Positions 39,558-49,645 of a stretch of 64,000 nt of DNA are shown piece by piece. How positions within the stretch are numbered: the first letter of the stretch is position 1; the number at the start of each line of letters is the position of its first letter. Source of the stretch: an uncultured Bacteroidales bacterium (GTDB lineage Bacteria > Bacteroidota > Bacteroidia > Bacteroidales > Paludibacteraceae); the NCBI GenBank assembly GCA_946185835.1, contig CAMHKW010000003.1, positions 1 to 64,000 on the forward strand, in the 5' to 3' direction. Both the position numbers and the translations under genes were made by a program. Under the pieces are notes generated by a model, which saw only the letters and a program-made list of their open reading frames with translations, was not told the origin of the DNA and searched no databases.

Positions 39558-40424
39558 TTAGTTGAGTGTTATTTCAGATATTAGCGACAGTCCGGCGTTG
39601 TCGTTTTGGTCGACACATCGGAGTTGTGCTTTGATGGTGTAGCCACGTGAGTAGCTGATGCTCAGTTCACCGGCAGCCGACATGATGAGTTCTTCGAAGC
39701 CTAAACCCTGATAGAAGGTCTCGAGGGTAGCCGGTATACGGTCGCCAACGAAGTGTTTGAAGGTAGTCTGCGAGTTCTCGTCGAAGGTGTCAGCCACGTA
39801 CGGCAAGAAGTTGTCAGCTCGCCATGCCGAGTCGGCTTGTATCTGCAGCAGGGCGTTGAAGTCTTTGTAGGCATTGACGGGGTTGGCTTGCATCAGACGG
39901 AAGAGGCTGTCTTTGAATTGTTGCATAAAGCCGGTGCCGAAATACTGGTCTACTTTTGTAGAGTCGAACTCAGCGGAACCCCACGTAACCTTCGAGAGGG
40001 TGTTGCTGGTGGGGAAGTTGTCGGTGAACTTATACGATCGTTCGTCGGCGTTCCAGCGAGCCTCGTCGTGTGCAAATTTCTTTATCAGCTGCGAGATACG
40101 GCGCTCGATGGTGGTAGCGGAAGTGATGGAATAGGAGGTTGACACCATCCATGGTGCACTTACGTTCTTCTCTTCGTTTTCTATCACGTTATACCACACT
40201 TCGAGGTGCGAGATAGGATATTCGCCGGTGGTGTAGTATTTAGCGTTGAAGCTGACGTCGTTGCCTGCTGGCAACGTGGTTGACGGTATATCCCAGAACA
40301 CATGAGGCGCCATTTGTCCGACATATACGACATCGTCGATCATGTCGTGCTTGTCGCAACTCGGCAAAGTGAGCAGTGCTACAGCCGTAGCAGCAAGCAG
40401 TGCTATCTTAGATATGTTTTTCAT
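39558..40424 (-). CDS. Lipoprotein of the SusCD locus, unknown function
   Basis: MKNISKIALLAATAVALLTLPSCDKHDMIDDVVYVGQMAPHVFWDIPS; same strand and spacing as neighbours. Confidence 0.65.
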   Translation of the reverse strand: MKNISKIALLAATAVALLTLPSCDKHDMIDDVVYVGQMAPHVFWDIPSTTLPAGNDVSFNAKYYTTGEYPISHLEVWYNVIENEEKNVSAPWMVSTSYSITSATTIERRISQLIKKFAHDEARWNADERSYKFTDNFPTSNTLSKVTWGSAEFDSTKVDQYFGTGFMQQFKDSLFRLMQANPVNAYKDFNALLQIQADSAWRADNFLPYVADTFDENSQTTFKHFVGDRIPATLETFYQGLGFEELIMSAAGELSISYSRGYTIKAQLRCVDQNDNAGLSLISEITLN

Positions 40425-40494
40425 AATTGCATTTATATAAGTGTGATTACTCTATGCTTAAATATGCTTAGTCTTGTCTCTAAGCTTGATGCGT

Positions 40495-42399
40495 TTACTC
40501 AATGCTGCTGTATTGCAACATCCACTCTCCGTCGCCGTAGGATGTGATGGCTCCGTTGGGGTTGGTAGGCATTTGCCATATCATACGTTTGCGAAGCCAG
40601 TCGTGGTTTTTATAGGCTCCAAGGCGTTTGAGCTCGGTGGAGTTGTACTTATCTTCGGTTTCGGGGTCGGGTTGAATGCGGTTGATCCAAGCATTAGCCG
40701 AAATCATGAAGTTAGTACCTTGGTCGACACTTGTCTCCCAGTGAGGCTGGTAGATGTTATATGGACGGCGCAGCGAGACGGTCTTGTTTTCGGGGAAGCG
40801 GTCGGCGGTGATAGCCACCTTGGTCTCGTCGTGGACGCGAACCACTTGGTATACATACTTTCCGTCGTATTGTATTCCGTTGGTAGGCGACGAGTAGTTA
40901 TAGCGTCGAACGTCTGTCCATTGCTCGGCATGCAGGTACATTGCCACGTACTTCTGCTGCATCAGGTCGGCGATAGAGAAGTCTTCTGCCGGCAGTCGGA
41001 CGGCATAGAAGAGGTCGATGAGTTTGTCTTCGATATCGGCGTCGAGGTTGCCGTCTGCGTCGTATCCTTTGCCTATGTTACCTCTTACCCCATAGCGTTG
41101 GAAGCTGCGTTCGACAGCCTGTCGGGTGGTGGTGTAGGCTGCTCCTTTCTGTCCGAGCCAATACTGAGCCTCAGCCTTGATGAACAGTAGCTCTTCTTCG
41201 GTCATGAGGGCTATATATCCGTCGTCGCGGGTGTAGGGGTTGGTTTTGTTTGTCGAGCAGTACAGGTCGGGGAAATAGACGGCTTTGTAGTCGGTGCCAT
41301 AGGTGACATCCATGCCTATGTTATTCTTCAGTCCGCGCAGAGCTTTGGTGGTGCCGTCGGAGCGTGGTTCCATCATCCGTTCGGCTCGCGGGTCGAGAGC
41401 GTAGGTCACCACAGCTGCCTCGCGTGAGTTGAGTTTTGGGGTGTAGCTGCGGGCATTCAGACCGAGCGAGCGGGGGTAGAAGCCGAGCAGAGCGCACATC
41501 ATCTCGCCCGGCACTGCCGAAGTGAGTTCGTTCAGTCGTGCCTGCGGCCATCCGAGGTTCATGTGTGCCATACGGGGTCCCCACTGGCAGTTCTGCTCTT
41601 CGGCTGCACCGCCGTCGAACTTATATATAGGTTCGTTGGCTGCAAAGCCGGCAGCCAGGGCGTCGTCGACGGCATTGATAATCTTCTGGCACATCTCGGG
41701 AGTGTTGTTCATGTTAGGCAGGTTCCTGACAAGATAGCGGGCATATAGTCCTTTGACGAAGGCTCTCCACTTCTGCAAGTCGCCGTGATACATACGGTCG
41801 CCTTTGGCGGTGATGGTGCCGTTGGTGGGGCAGTTGACCCACTCGGGGTCGTCGTAGAGTCGGAGCAGCTTGTCGAAGGCGCGACCGATAGAGTCGTATA
41901 TCACCTTCTGGTCGTCGTAGCCCGGGGTGTTGGCTATATAAGCCTGCGTCATTGCCATCTCTCCAAATTCGTCGGTGGTGATGAGCAGCGAATAGAGGTC
42001 GAGGGTCTGTGCGATGAGGATGTAGTTACGCATACCTCTTTTCTGCGCATCGGCTATCATATACTGTGTGTTGACGCCTATGTCGTAGTAGTGGCGACGC
42101 CACTGCGGGTGACGGTTCATATCCATAAAGCCGCCCCACCCTGTCTTATAAGAGAAGGTGCTGGTCTGGCTTCTGCCGGTGGTGGTGAGGCACTGACCGA
42201 GGTAGATATTATATTCGGCATTGTCGAAGGCTTCTTGCACGGTGAAGAACAGCGCCGAGGGTAACACCACGTCGCAGGTGACAGACACGGGGTTGTCAGG
42301 CGAGGTATTGATATCGAACATATCGTGGCATCCGGCAAGCGTTAACATCGTTGCCGCTGCTACCATTATAGAACTAATCTTTTTCATAGTGTTCTGCAT
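40495..42399 (-). CDS. SusD/RagB family outer-membrane lipoprotein
   Basis: MLTLAGCHDMFDINTSPDNPVSVT...; directly follows SusC in operon order; C-terminal ...WQMPTNPNGAITSYGDGEWMLQYSSIE. Confidence 0.88.
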   Translation of the reverse strand: MQNTMKKISSIMVAAATMLTLAGCHDMFDINTSPDNPVSVTCDVVLPSALFFTVQEAFDNAEYNIYLGQCLTTTGRSQTSTFSYKTGWGGFMDMNRHPQWRRHYYDIGVNTQYMIADAQKRGMRNYILIAQTLDLYSLLITTDEFGEMAMTQAYIANTPGYDDQKVIYDSIGRAFDKLLRLYDDPEWVNCPTNGTITAKGDRMYHGDLQKWRAFVKGLYARYLVRNLPNMNNTPEMCQKIINAVDDALAAGFAANEPIYKFDGGAAEEQNCQWGPRMAHMNLGWPQARLNELTSAVPGEMMCALLGFYPRSLGLNARSYTPKLNSREAAVVTYALDPRAERMMEPRSDGTTKALRGLKNNIGMDVTYGTDYKAVYFPDLYCSTNKTNPYTRDDGYIALMTEEELLFIKAEAQYWLGQKGAAYTTTRQAVERSFQRYGVRGNIGKGYDADGNLDADIEDKLIDLFYAVRLPAEDFSIADLMQQKYVAMYLHAEQWTDVRRYNYSSPTNGIQYDGKYVYQVVRVHDETKVAITADRFPENKTVSLRRPYNIYQPHWETSVDQGTNFMISANAWINRIQPDPETEDKYNSTELKRLGAYKNHDWLRKRMIWQMPTNPNGAITSYGDGEWMLQYSSIE

Positions 42400-42401
42400 T
42401 T

Positions 42402-45400
42402 TTAGAATTGCATTTGGAAGGAGAGGCTATAGCTACGCGTCTGTGGCACTGCAAAATAGTCGATACCGGAAGCGCCAGTACCATATCCGTCGGTGTCGGA
42501 GTTGATTTGCGGGTCAGAGCCGGTGTAGCGCGTTATCAGGAAGAGGTTGTTTCCTGTCAGTGAGAGTTTGATATCGTTGATACCTTTGACGTTTTTGAGC
42601 AGGTCTTTGAAATCGTATGTGAGTGTGACGTACTGCAGTCGGATGTAACTACCTTTCTCGAGGAAGTTAGACGACACGGCATAGTAGTAGTTGTTGATGG
42701 TGGTGGGGTCGAGCACTATAGGTTTGGTATTCTGCTCGTATACGGGGTTGCCGTTGGCGTCGGTGCCGGTCTGCACCACTCCGTCCCATACCACTTGTCG
42801 TCCGCGGTAGAACTCGAGGTTGGTTGACATGCCGTTAGAGAGCATCGAGCGGCCTGTGATATTGACCACGTCGCCTCCGACACGTCCTTCGAACAGTGCG
42901 CTCAGCGTCCAGCCTTTGTACTTGAGTGAGGTAGTCAGACCGGACATGAATACAGGTTCGCGGTTACCGATGAGTACCGACTTTGTAGGGTTGATTTGGG
43001 GGTATCCGTTTTCGTCGCAGATGATACGTCCGTCTTCTGTACGGAGGTAGTCCTTACCTGAGATGGCGGTGGTTGAGCCGTGCAGGAAGGCGGTAGGATA
43101 GAGGTCGGTGTAGCCCGAGCCTTCTATCTCTTGCATGTCGTCCGGCAGGTCGACTACGTATCCACGGTTCAGACCGAAGTTAAGTCCGGCAGTCCAGAGC
43201 CATCCGTTGCGGCGGATAATGTCTTGTTCGAGGGTGAACTCGAAGCCGCGGTTGCGCACCGTACCTTCGTTACGTGTCTGCAACACATGACCGGTGGTAA
43301 GGGGCACGCGCACCGTCACTATCTGGTTGGCTGTCTCCATCGAATAGTAGGCGAGGTCGAGACGGGTGCGGTTGTCGAAGAAACGCAGGTCGGCACCTAT
43401 CTCCCACGAGGTCGACATCTCGGGTACGAGGTTGAAGCCGACGGTGTATGAGGCATAGGTAGAGTAACCGCCGTCGGGCAGAGTGGCGAACTGCGTAAAG
43501 CGGCGGTCGAACAGATAGGGAGGTGCGTCTTTACCTACCATAGCGAAGTTACCACGCAGCTTACCGTAGGAGAACCAGTTGTTTCTGGTATCGTTCCAGC
43601 CAAACAGCTCAGAGAAGATCAGACCGGCTGTCACCGAGGGGTAGAAATATGGGCTTTGGTCCCACACGAGTGTCGATGACCAGTCCCAACGGGCGGTGGC
43701 AGACAGAGTGGCGAGACCTTTGTAGTCGGCACGTATCTCGCCGTACACACCACCTTTGCGAGTGTGCGAGTGCTGAGTGTTGGCGTCGCCCACCGAGCCG
43801 GTGCCGAGGTGGTCGCTTACGTTAGCCATCGAGTAAACGCCGGGGATGATGAAGTCGCGTCCTGCCACGTTGGTAGAGATGCTCTTGCGGTCTTTGAACT
43901 CGGCACCGAGCATAGCATCGAGACCGAAGCCGAGGGGCAGGTCGGCATGATACTGCGCCATCACCAATGCCGTTATCAGTCGGCTTTCGCTCATCGAGGT
44001 GCTATATTCGCCAAGCGAGCTTTTCGACAGCTCGTCGAGTTCTTTTTGTGTGATGGCGTTGGTGTTGCGATAGGCGTCGGTGTTGGTGGAGTCGGCGAGT
44101 TGCATATCGTCGAAGCGGGGGACGCTATATCCATCGTAATGATAGTTGTTCTGGTCCATACTCAGACGTGCTGTGATGTCAAGACCTTTGACGGGTTTGA
44201 TAACCACAAAGCCTTGCAACAGAGTACGTGTCGACTTATTCTCGCCTTGGTCGGCATATCTTGAGAAGAGCGGGCTGAGCGACGAGGCTGTCTTCTTGGT
44301 GTCGTCGTAGTAGAGGAAGCGTATGTTGTCGGGTGTATAGCCGCCTTCCATATTTATAAGGTACTTGGTGATGTCGTCGTTGATAGGCCAGCTGTATATG
44401 CCGCTTATGCTACCTGCTCCGCGATAGCGGTTGTGGATGACGTTACCCATCATACCTATGGTGATATATTTGTTGGGTGAGAAGTCGCCTTTCACCAATG
44501 CCGTCACTTTCTCGCGGTAGTCGTTGGGCACTATACCGTCGGCTTTGGAGTACGAAGCCGATGCCATGCCTTTGAACTTCTCTGAGCCGCCGGTGACGTT
44601 GAGGTCGTATTTATGGTAGAACCCATAGTCTTTGAAGTAGTTACGCACGTTGTCGTAGAGCACGTCGTCGGATGTGACGACAGGTCCCATACCGTTTTTG
44701 GTTTTCTCGCGGTAGAAGCCGTTGGATCCGGGCAGGTACTTCATCTGTGTGCGTATCAGGTTGGCGGGTGTGTCGAACTGCCAGCTGGCGTTGACTGTTG
44801 CCTGCACCTTACCCACTTGTGCTGCCTTGGTGGTGATCATCAGTACGCCGTTGGCAGCTTCTTGTCCGTATAGAGCCGATGCAGCAGCACCCTTTAGCAC
44901 TGTCACGCTTTCGATATCGTTGGGGTTGATATCGCCGGCTGAGCCTGTAAGAGGCATACCGTCGAGTACGATAAGGGGGTTGTTGCTTTGTGTGGAGGAG
45001 ATAGAGGTGATACCGCGCAGCACTATCTGCGAGCCTGAGTTAGGCGAGCCACCCGAGTTGGTGACGTTGACACCTGCCACTTTACCTTGCAGGGCGTCGA
45101 TGAAGTTAGCCGACTTGCTTTCGGTGAGGTCGTCGGAGTTGACGTTTTGCACGGCGAAGTTCAGTCGTTTCTTCTCTTGCTTGACGCCCATGGCGGTTAC
45201 TACCGTCTCTTCCAGAGCGATAGCGTCGGCACGCAGCACGATGTTGTGTTTGACGCCACTGACTCTGAGTTCTTGCGTCTTCATTCCCACGTAGCTGACT
45301 ACGAGAGTAGCTTTGTCGGCTACGGTAAGAGTGTAGACGCCGTCGATGTCGGTGATGGTACCGTTAGAGGTCCCCTTTTCGAGTACCGAAGCTCCTATCA

Positions 45401-45506
45401 CGGGTTCTCCGTCCTCGGCAGAGGTGATTACGCCCGTCACTGTAATGGTAGCCCATGTGAGCGATGCCGACAGTAACAAAGCGAACAATAAGAGTACTTT
45501 TTTCAT
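42402..45506 (-). CDS. SusC/RagA family TonB-linked outer-membrane protein
   Basis: ITVTGVITSAEDGEPVIGASVLEKGTSNGTITDIDGVYTL; plug VLKGAAASALYGQEAANGVLMITTK; C-terminal RSYSLSFQMQF. Confidence 0.96.
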   Translation of the reverse strand: MKKVLLLFALLLSASLTWATITVTGVITSAEDGEPVIGASVLEKGTSNGTITDIDGVYTLTVADKATLVVSYVGMKTQELRVSGVKHNIVLRADAIALEETVVTAMGVKQEKKRLNFAVQNVNSDDLTESKSANFIDALQGKVAGVNVTNSGGSPNSGSQIVLRGITSISSTQSNNPLIVLDGMPLTGSAGDINPNDIESVTVLKGAAASALYGQEAANGVLMITTKAAQVGKVQATVNASWQFDTPANLIRTQMKYLPGSNGFYREKTKNGMGPVVTSDDVLYDNVRNYFKDYGFYHKYDLNVTGGSEKFKGMASASYSKADGIVPNDYREKVTALVKGDFSPNKYITIGMMGNVIHNRYRGAGSISGIYSWPINDDITKYLINMEGGYTPDNIRFLYYDDTKKTASSLSPLFSRYADQGENKSTRTLLQGFVVIKPVKGLDITARLSMDQNNYHYDGYSVPRFDDMQLADSTNTDAYRNTNAITQKELDELSKSSLGEYSTSMSESRLITALVMAQYHADLPLGFGLDAMLGAEFKDRKSISTNVAGRDFIIPGVYSMANVSDHLGTGSVGDANTQHSHTRKGGVYGEIRADYKGLATLSATARWDWSSTLVWDQSPYFYPSVTAGLIFSELFGWNDTRNNWFSYGKLRGNFAMVGKDAPPYLFDRRFTQFATLPDGGYSTYASYTVGFNLVPEMSTSWEIGADLRFFDNRTRLDLAYYSMETANQIVTVRVPLTTGHVLQTRNEGTVRNRGFEFTLEQDIIRRNGWLWTAGLNFGLNRGYVVDLPDDMQEIEGSGYTDLYPTAFLHGSTTAISGKDYLRTEDGRIICDENGYPQINPTKSVLIGNREPVFMSGLTTSLKYKGWTLSALFEGRVGGDVVNITGRSMLSNGMSTNLEFYRGRQVVWDGVVQTGTDANGNPVYEQNTKPIVLDPTTINNYYYAVSSNFLEKGSYIRLQYVTLTYDFKDLLKNVKGINDIKLSLTGNNLFLITRYTGSDPQINSDTDGYGTGASGIDYFAVPQTRSYSLSFQMQF

Positions 45507-45564
45507 ACGGCTAAATGTTTTTCATTGGTTATTGAGGGTTTAATATGGTGTTTTTATGTCTGCC

Positions 45565-46383
45565 TTAAGCTTGTGCACTTCGGTATGCGTCGACGGCTTT
45601 CTTTACCGAGCCGTGCAACAGCAGCAGTTGCTGTGCCCGCTCGTAGTCTAAGCCGAGTTCTTCGACGAGCATTCGTGTTCCTCGGTCGACGAGTTTCTTG
45701 TTCGACAGTTGCATGTTAACCATCTTGTTGCCTTTCACTCGTCCGAGACGAATCATAGTGACGGTGGTTATCATGTTGAGTATCATCTTCTGTGCAGTGC
45801 CTGACTTAAGTCTTGTAGAGCCGGTGACGAACTCGGGTCCGACGACGGCTTCGATAGGTATCTGTGCCTCAGCGGCGACGGGCGAGTCGGGGTTACAGCT
45901 GATGCTTGCCGTCAGGCAGCCGAATTGGCGTGCATGCCTGAGTCCTCCTACCACGTATGGTGTCGTTCCCGATGCGGCAATGCCGATGACGGTGTCGAGA
46001 GGTGTTATCCCTCGGTCTTGCAGCTCTTGCCACGACCGTTCGGGATCGTCTTCGGCTTTCTCTACGGGGTTACGCAGTGCCACCTCGCCTCCTGCTATCA
46101 GTCCGATGACGTAGGTATTAGGCATTCCGAAGGTAGGTGGTATCTCGCTGGCGTCGAGCACTCCGAGTCTGCCGGACGTACCTGCTCCGAGGTAGAAGAT
46201 TCTGCCACCTTGTTGCATACGAGGCACTATCTGCTCTACGAGTTTCTCTACCTGTGGCAAAGTGCGGCTTACCGCCACTGCCACCTTTTGGTCTTCCTCG
46301 TTCATCTCGACAAGCAACTCGTGTACACTCTTGCGGTCGAGATTGTCGTGAAGAGAGGTCTGTTCTGTTATTTTCTGAAACAT
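45565..46383 (-). CDS. murQ: N-acetylmuramic acid 6-phosphate etherase
   Basis: GGRIFYLGAGTSGRLGVLDASEIPPTFG; VIGIAASGTTPYVVGGL; GSTRLKSGTAQKMILNMITT. Confidence 0.96.
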   Translation of the reverse strand: MFQKITEQTSLHDNLDRKSVHELLVEMNEEDQKVAVAVSRTLPQVEKLVEQIVPRMQQGGRIFYLGAGTSGRLGVLDASEIPPTFGMPNTYVIGLIAGGEVALRNPVEKAEDDPERSWQELQDRGITPLDTVIGIAASGTTPYVVGGLRHARQFGCLTASISCNPDSPVAAEAQIPIEAVVGPEFVTGSTRLKSGTAQKMILNMITTVTMIRLGRVKGNKMVNMQLSNKKLVDRGTRMLVEELGLDYERAQQLLLLHGSVKKAVDAYRSAQA

Positions 46384-46404
46384 AAAGGGTGTTTTATGCT
46401 TTGC

Positions 46405-46463
46405 TTTCGGGATCTCGGGATTTCGTGATCTCGGGATTTCGGAATACCGGAATGCCGGAAATC
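46405..46463. repeat. Short GGGATYTCG-type repeat tract
   Basis: TTTCGGGATCTCGGGATTTCGTGATCTCGGGATTTCGG... Confidence 0.85.
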
Positions 46464-46470
46464 CTTAGAG

Positions 46471-47316
46471 CTACAGCTTATGGAATCGTTTGAGTCCTTC
46501 GATTGGTGATTGCAGTATTTGTCCGCAGCGTATGCCGTTGTCGGCAAGCACTTTCTTAAGAACGTCTTGATAATAGTAAGCTATCGAGCCTACGAACCCT
46601 ACTTCGAGGTCTGCGGGGTATTGCTTGAGTATACGCTTAGCGAAGTAGTCAAAATGCCGATAGACCAGGTCATAAATCAGCGGGTTGTCGATATTGTCGG
46701 CACAGAAACGCGAGAGCGAGGCGAGGTATCTGTTAGGAAAGGTCTTGCGGTAGACGTTTTCGATGATGTCGGCCTGCGAGGTATGGTACTCTTGCAAGAA
46801 CTTCTGTTTGAGTTCTTCGTCGAGTTGGTCCTTGAGCAAGTCAGCCACGAGGCGTTTTCCGAGAACGGCTCCCGAGCCTTCGTCGCCGAGAATAAAACCA
46901 AGAGCCGGCACGTTTTTCACGAATTTCTCGCCGTCGTATTGACACGAGTTAGAGCCGGTACCGAGGATACATGCCACACCCGCTGTCGTTCCCAGAAGGG
47001 CGCGCGCCGCACCTACCATGTCGCTATACACCTCGATAGCCTGACAACTGCGGAAACACTGCGACAATGCATATTGCACCAGAGGGATCTTCTCGGGCGT
47101 GCAACCGGCGCCATAGAAATGGATACGGTCGATCTTGCCCACCCACATGAGGTGCGCTATCTGAGGCAGAAGCTGGTTGGAGATTGTGTTTTTGATGCCA
47201 TCGGGCGTTTGCTGAAAAGGATTGATACCGTCGGTTGTAAACTCTTCGGTCTGTCCGCTCTGAGTGAGAAGACACCATTGTGTCTTGGTAGAGCCGCTGT
47301 CTGCAATAAGAATCAT
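46471..47316 (-). CDS. BadF/BadG/BcrA/BcrD-type ATPase, putative amino-sugar kinase
   Basis: MILIADSGSTKTQWCLL...GTTAGVACILGTGSNSCQYDG...LGDEGSGAVLGKRL. Confidence 0.85.
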   Translation of the reverse strand: MILIADSGSTKTQWCLLTQSGQTEEFTTDGINPFQQTPDGIKNTISNQLLPQIAHLMWVGKIDRIHFYGAGCTPEKIPLVQYALSQCFRSCQAIEVYSDMVGAARALLGTTAGVACILGTGSNSCQYDGEKFVKNVPALGFILGDEGSGAVLGKRLVADLLKDQLDEELKQKFLQEYHTSQADIIENVYRKTFPNRYLASLSRFCADNIDNPLIYDLVYRHFDYFAKRILKQYPADLEVGFVGSIAYYYQDVLKKVLADNGIRCGQILQSPIEGLKRFHKL

Positions 47317-47441
47317 TTTCGTGAGAGAATTAGTTTAAGGAATCAAAAAAAAACATTCTTGTTTTTTCAGTTCGCAAAGATAATAATTTTTCTGGAAACA
47401 AGCAAACGTATAGTTTTTTTTCTTTTTTCTTTTTACATATA

Positions 47442-47473
47442 TTTGTTCAAAAGAAAATAAATCGCTAACTTTG
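47442..47473 (+). promoter_or_regulatory. Promoter for the NagB-like gene
   Basis: TTTG (47442-47445), 20-nt gap, TAACTTTG (47466-47473). Confidence 0.6.
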
Positions 47474-47557
47474 CAGCGAGCATGAGTATGTGGCAGTCTG
47501 CCTTCTCGGGCGACTGAGCAACTGTATGTCAATCTTCTATTTCTGCTATTATTTATT

Positions 47558-49546
47558 ATGAAAAACAACCTATCGTCTCTTATCACTCTGAGTCGTGTAA
47601 GTCGTAAGCTATACGAACCTCACGACGTCTTCGAGGCATCTCGCCTCACCCGTTTCGAAAAAATAAGCACCTCTATCTATGAGACCGCGCAAGAGGGGGC
47701 ACGCAAGATAGCAGGTCAGATAGCTCAGCTGATACGGCAGAAGGAGTCAGCCGGTCAGAAAGCGGTGCTTTCGCTTGCCGGCGGACGCTCGTCAAGAGAC
47801 GTGTTTGCCGAGTTGGTGCGCCTGCACCAAGAAGAGGGGTTGAGTTTTAAGAACGTAGTGATATTCAGCTTGTACGAATACTACCCGTTGTCGTCTGTGG
47901 AGCAGGCTTGTTACGGCGAGCTCAAACGTCAGTTGCTCGACCATATCGACATTGAAGAGCAGAACATACACCTGCTCGACGGCACCATAGCCAAAGAGGA
48001 CATCTTGGATGCCTGCCGGCAGTTAGAGAGCGAGATAGCCGACTGCGGCGGATTAGACTTCGTGCTGTTGGGCATAGGCAGAAAAGGCAACATCGCCTTC
48101 AACGAGCCGGGCACGCAGGCTAACAGCCGCTCACGATTAGTGTTGCTCGACAACAACTCGCGCGAAGATGCCAAAGGCATGTTCGGCACACTCGAGCAGG
48201 TGCCCATCGGCAGTATCACCCTCGGCATCGGCACCATACTGTCGGCAAAGCGCATAGTGCTGTGTGCATGGGGCGAGCATAAGGCAGAGCAGATACGTCT
48301 GGCAGTAGAGCAGCGTCAAGACCCCTCGTGTCCTGCCTCGGCACTGCAGCTGCATAGCAATGCCGAGGTGGTGGTTGACCTTGGTGCCGGTTCGATGCTG
48401 ACACGTATACATCAGCCATGGTTAGTGACCTCGTGCGACTGGGACGACCAACTCACGCGCCGCGCCATAGTATGGCTATGCCAGCAGACCGACAAACCCA
48501 TACTCAAGCTCACCAACAAAGACTACAACGACTTCGGACTGAGCGACCTCATCACCCTTTACGGTTCGGCATACAACTGCAACATCAAGATCTTCAACGA
48601 CCTGCAACATACCATCACCGGTTGGCCCGGGGGCAAGCCTAATGCCGACGACACCAACCGTCCGGAGCGCGCTAAGCCCTTCCCAAAAGACGTGCTTATC
48701 TTCTCACCCCACCCCGACGACGACGTTATTTCGATGGGCGGCACCTTCTCGCGACTTATCAACCAAGGGCATAACGTACACATAGCCTACGAGACATCAG
48801 GTTGCATAGCCGTTTGCGACGACGAGGTGGTGCGGTTTATGGATTTCATCAAAGGCTTCAACCTCCTTCACAACACCGGTAGCAAGGTGATAGACGACAA
48901 ATACGACGAATATATCAACTTCCTTAGCAACGAGAAGACGGGCGACAGAGACACCCGTGAGATACTCGACCTCAAGGCACTGATACGTCGCGGCGAAGCC
49001 ACGGCTGCTTGTCGGCACATGGGGCTCAGACTCGACCATATTCATTTCCTCAACCTACCCTTCTACGAGACCGGCACGATAAAGAAAAACGACCTGTCGG
49101 AAGCCGATGTCGACATCGTAAAACGTCTGCTCTTAGAGCTACGCCCTAACGAGATGTTCGTGGCAGGCGACCTTGCCGACCCGCATGGTACACATAAGGT
49201 ATGTCTCGACGCCGTACTTGCCGCCATCGACGAGTTAAAAGACAGCGAGCCGTGGCTCAGAGACTGCCGCATCTGGATGTATCGCGGAGCATGGATGGAA
49301 TGGGACGTCGACCTCATAGAGATGGCAGTGCCGATGTCGCCCGAGGAGCTGCGCTTCAAACGTAACACCATACTCAAACACCAGTCGCAGATGGAGTCGG
49401 CACCCTTCATGGGCAACGACGAGAGACTCTTCTGGCAACGTGCTGAAGACCGCAACCACGAGACAGCACGGCTATACGCACAACTCGGACTCGCTAACTA
49501 CGAAGCCATCGAAGCCTTCGTGCAGTACCATATATTGGAGAGTTGA
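47558..49546 (+). CDS. Glucosamine-6-phosphate deaminase-like protein fused to PIG-L/LmbE deacetylase domain
   Basis: N-terminal NagB-like GIGRKGNIAFNEPGTQANSRSRLV; C-terminal LIFSPHPDDDVISMGGTFSRLINQGHNVHIAY...DPHGTHKVCLDAVLAAI. Confidence 0.92.
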   Translation: MKNNLSSLITLSRVSRKLYEPHDVFEASRLTRFEKISTSIYETAQEGARKIAGQIAQLIRQKESAGQKAVLSLAGGRSSRDVFAELVRLHQEEGLSFKNVVIFSLYEYYPLSSVEQACYGELKRQLLDHIDIEEQNIHLLDGTIAKEDILDACRQLESEIADCGGLDFVLLGIGRKGNIAFNEPGTQANSRSRLVLLDNNSREDAKGMFGTLEQVPIGSITLGIGTILSAKRIVLCAWGEHKAEQIRLAVEQRQDPSCPASALQLHSNAEVVVDLGAGSMLTRIHQPWLVTSCDWDDQLTRRAIVWLCQQTDKPILKLTNKDYNDFGLSDLITLYGSAYNCNIKIFNDLQHTITGWPGGKPNADDTNRPERAKPFPKDVLIFSPHPDDDVISMGGTFSRLINQGHNVHIAYETSGCIAVCDDEVVRFMDFIKGFNLLHNTGSKVIDDKYDEYINFLSNEKTGDRDTREILDLKALIRRGEATAACRHMGLRLDHIHFLNLPFYETGTIKKNDLSEADVDIVKRLLLELRPNEMFVAGDLADPHGTHKVCLDAVLAAIDELKDSEPWLRDCRIWMYRGAWMEWDVDLIEMAVPMSPEELRFKRNTILKHQSQMESAPFMGNDERLFWQRAEDRNHETARLYAQLGLANYEAIEAFVQYHILES

Positions 49547-49560
49547 GTGGTTAGCGTTTA

Positions 49561-49607
49561 TTTAACCACAGATTTCACAGATTGAACAGATTTTTACAGA
49601 TTTTTCC
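49561..49607. repeat. AACCACAGATTTCACAGATT-type dispersed repeat
   Basis: TTTAACCACAGATTTCACAGATTGAACAGATTTTTACAGATTTTTCC; second copy at 59834-59880. Confidence 0.75.
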
Positions 49608-49645
49608 TTACAGGGGTACAATTAAATCATTAAAACATTATAGTT

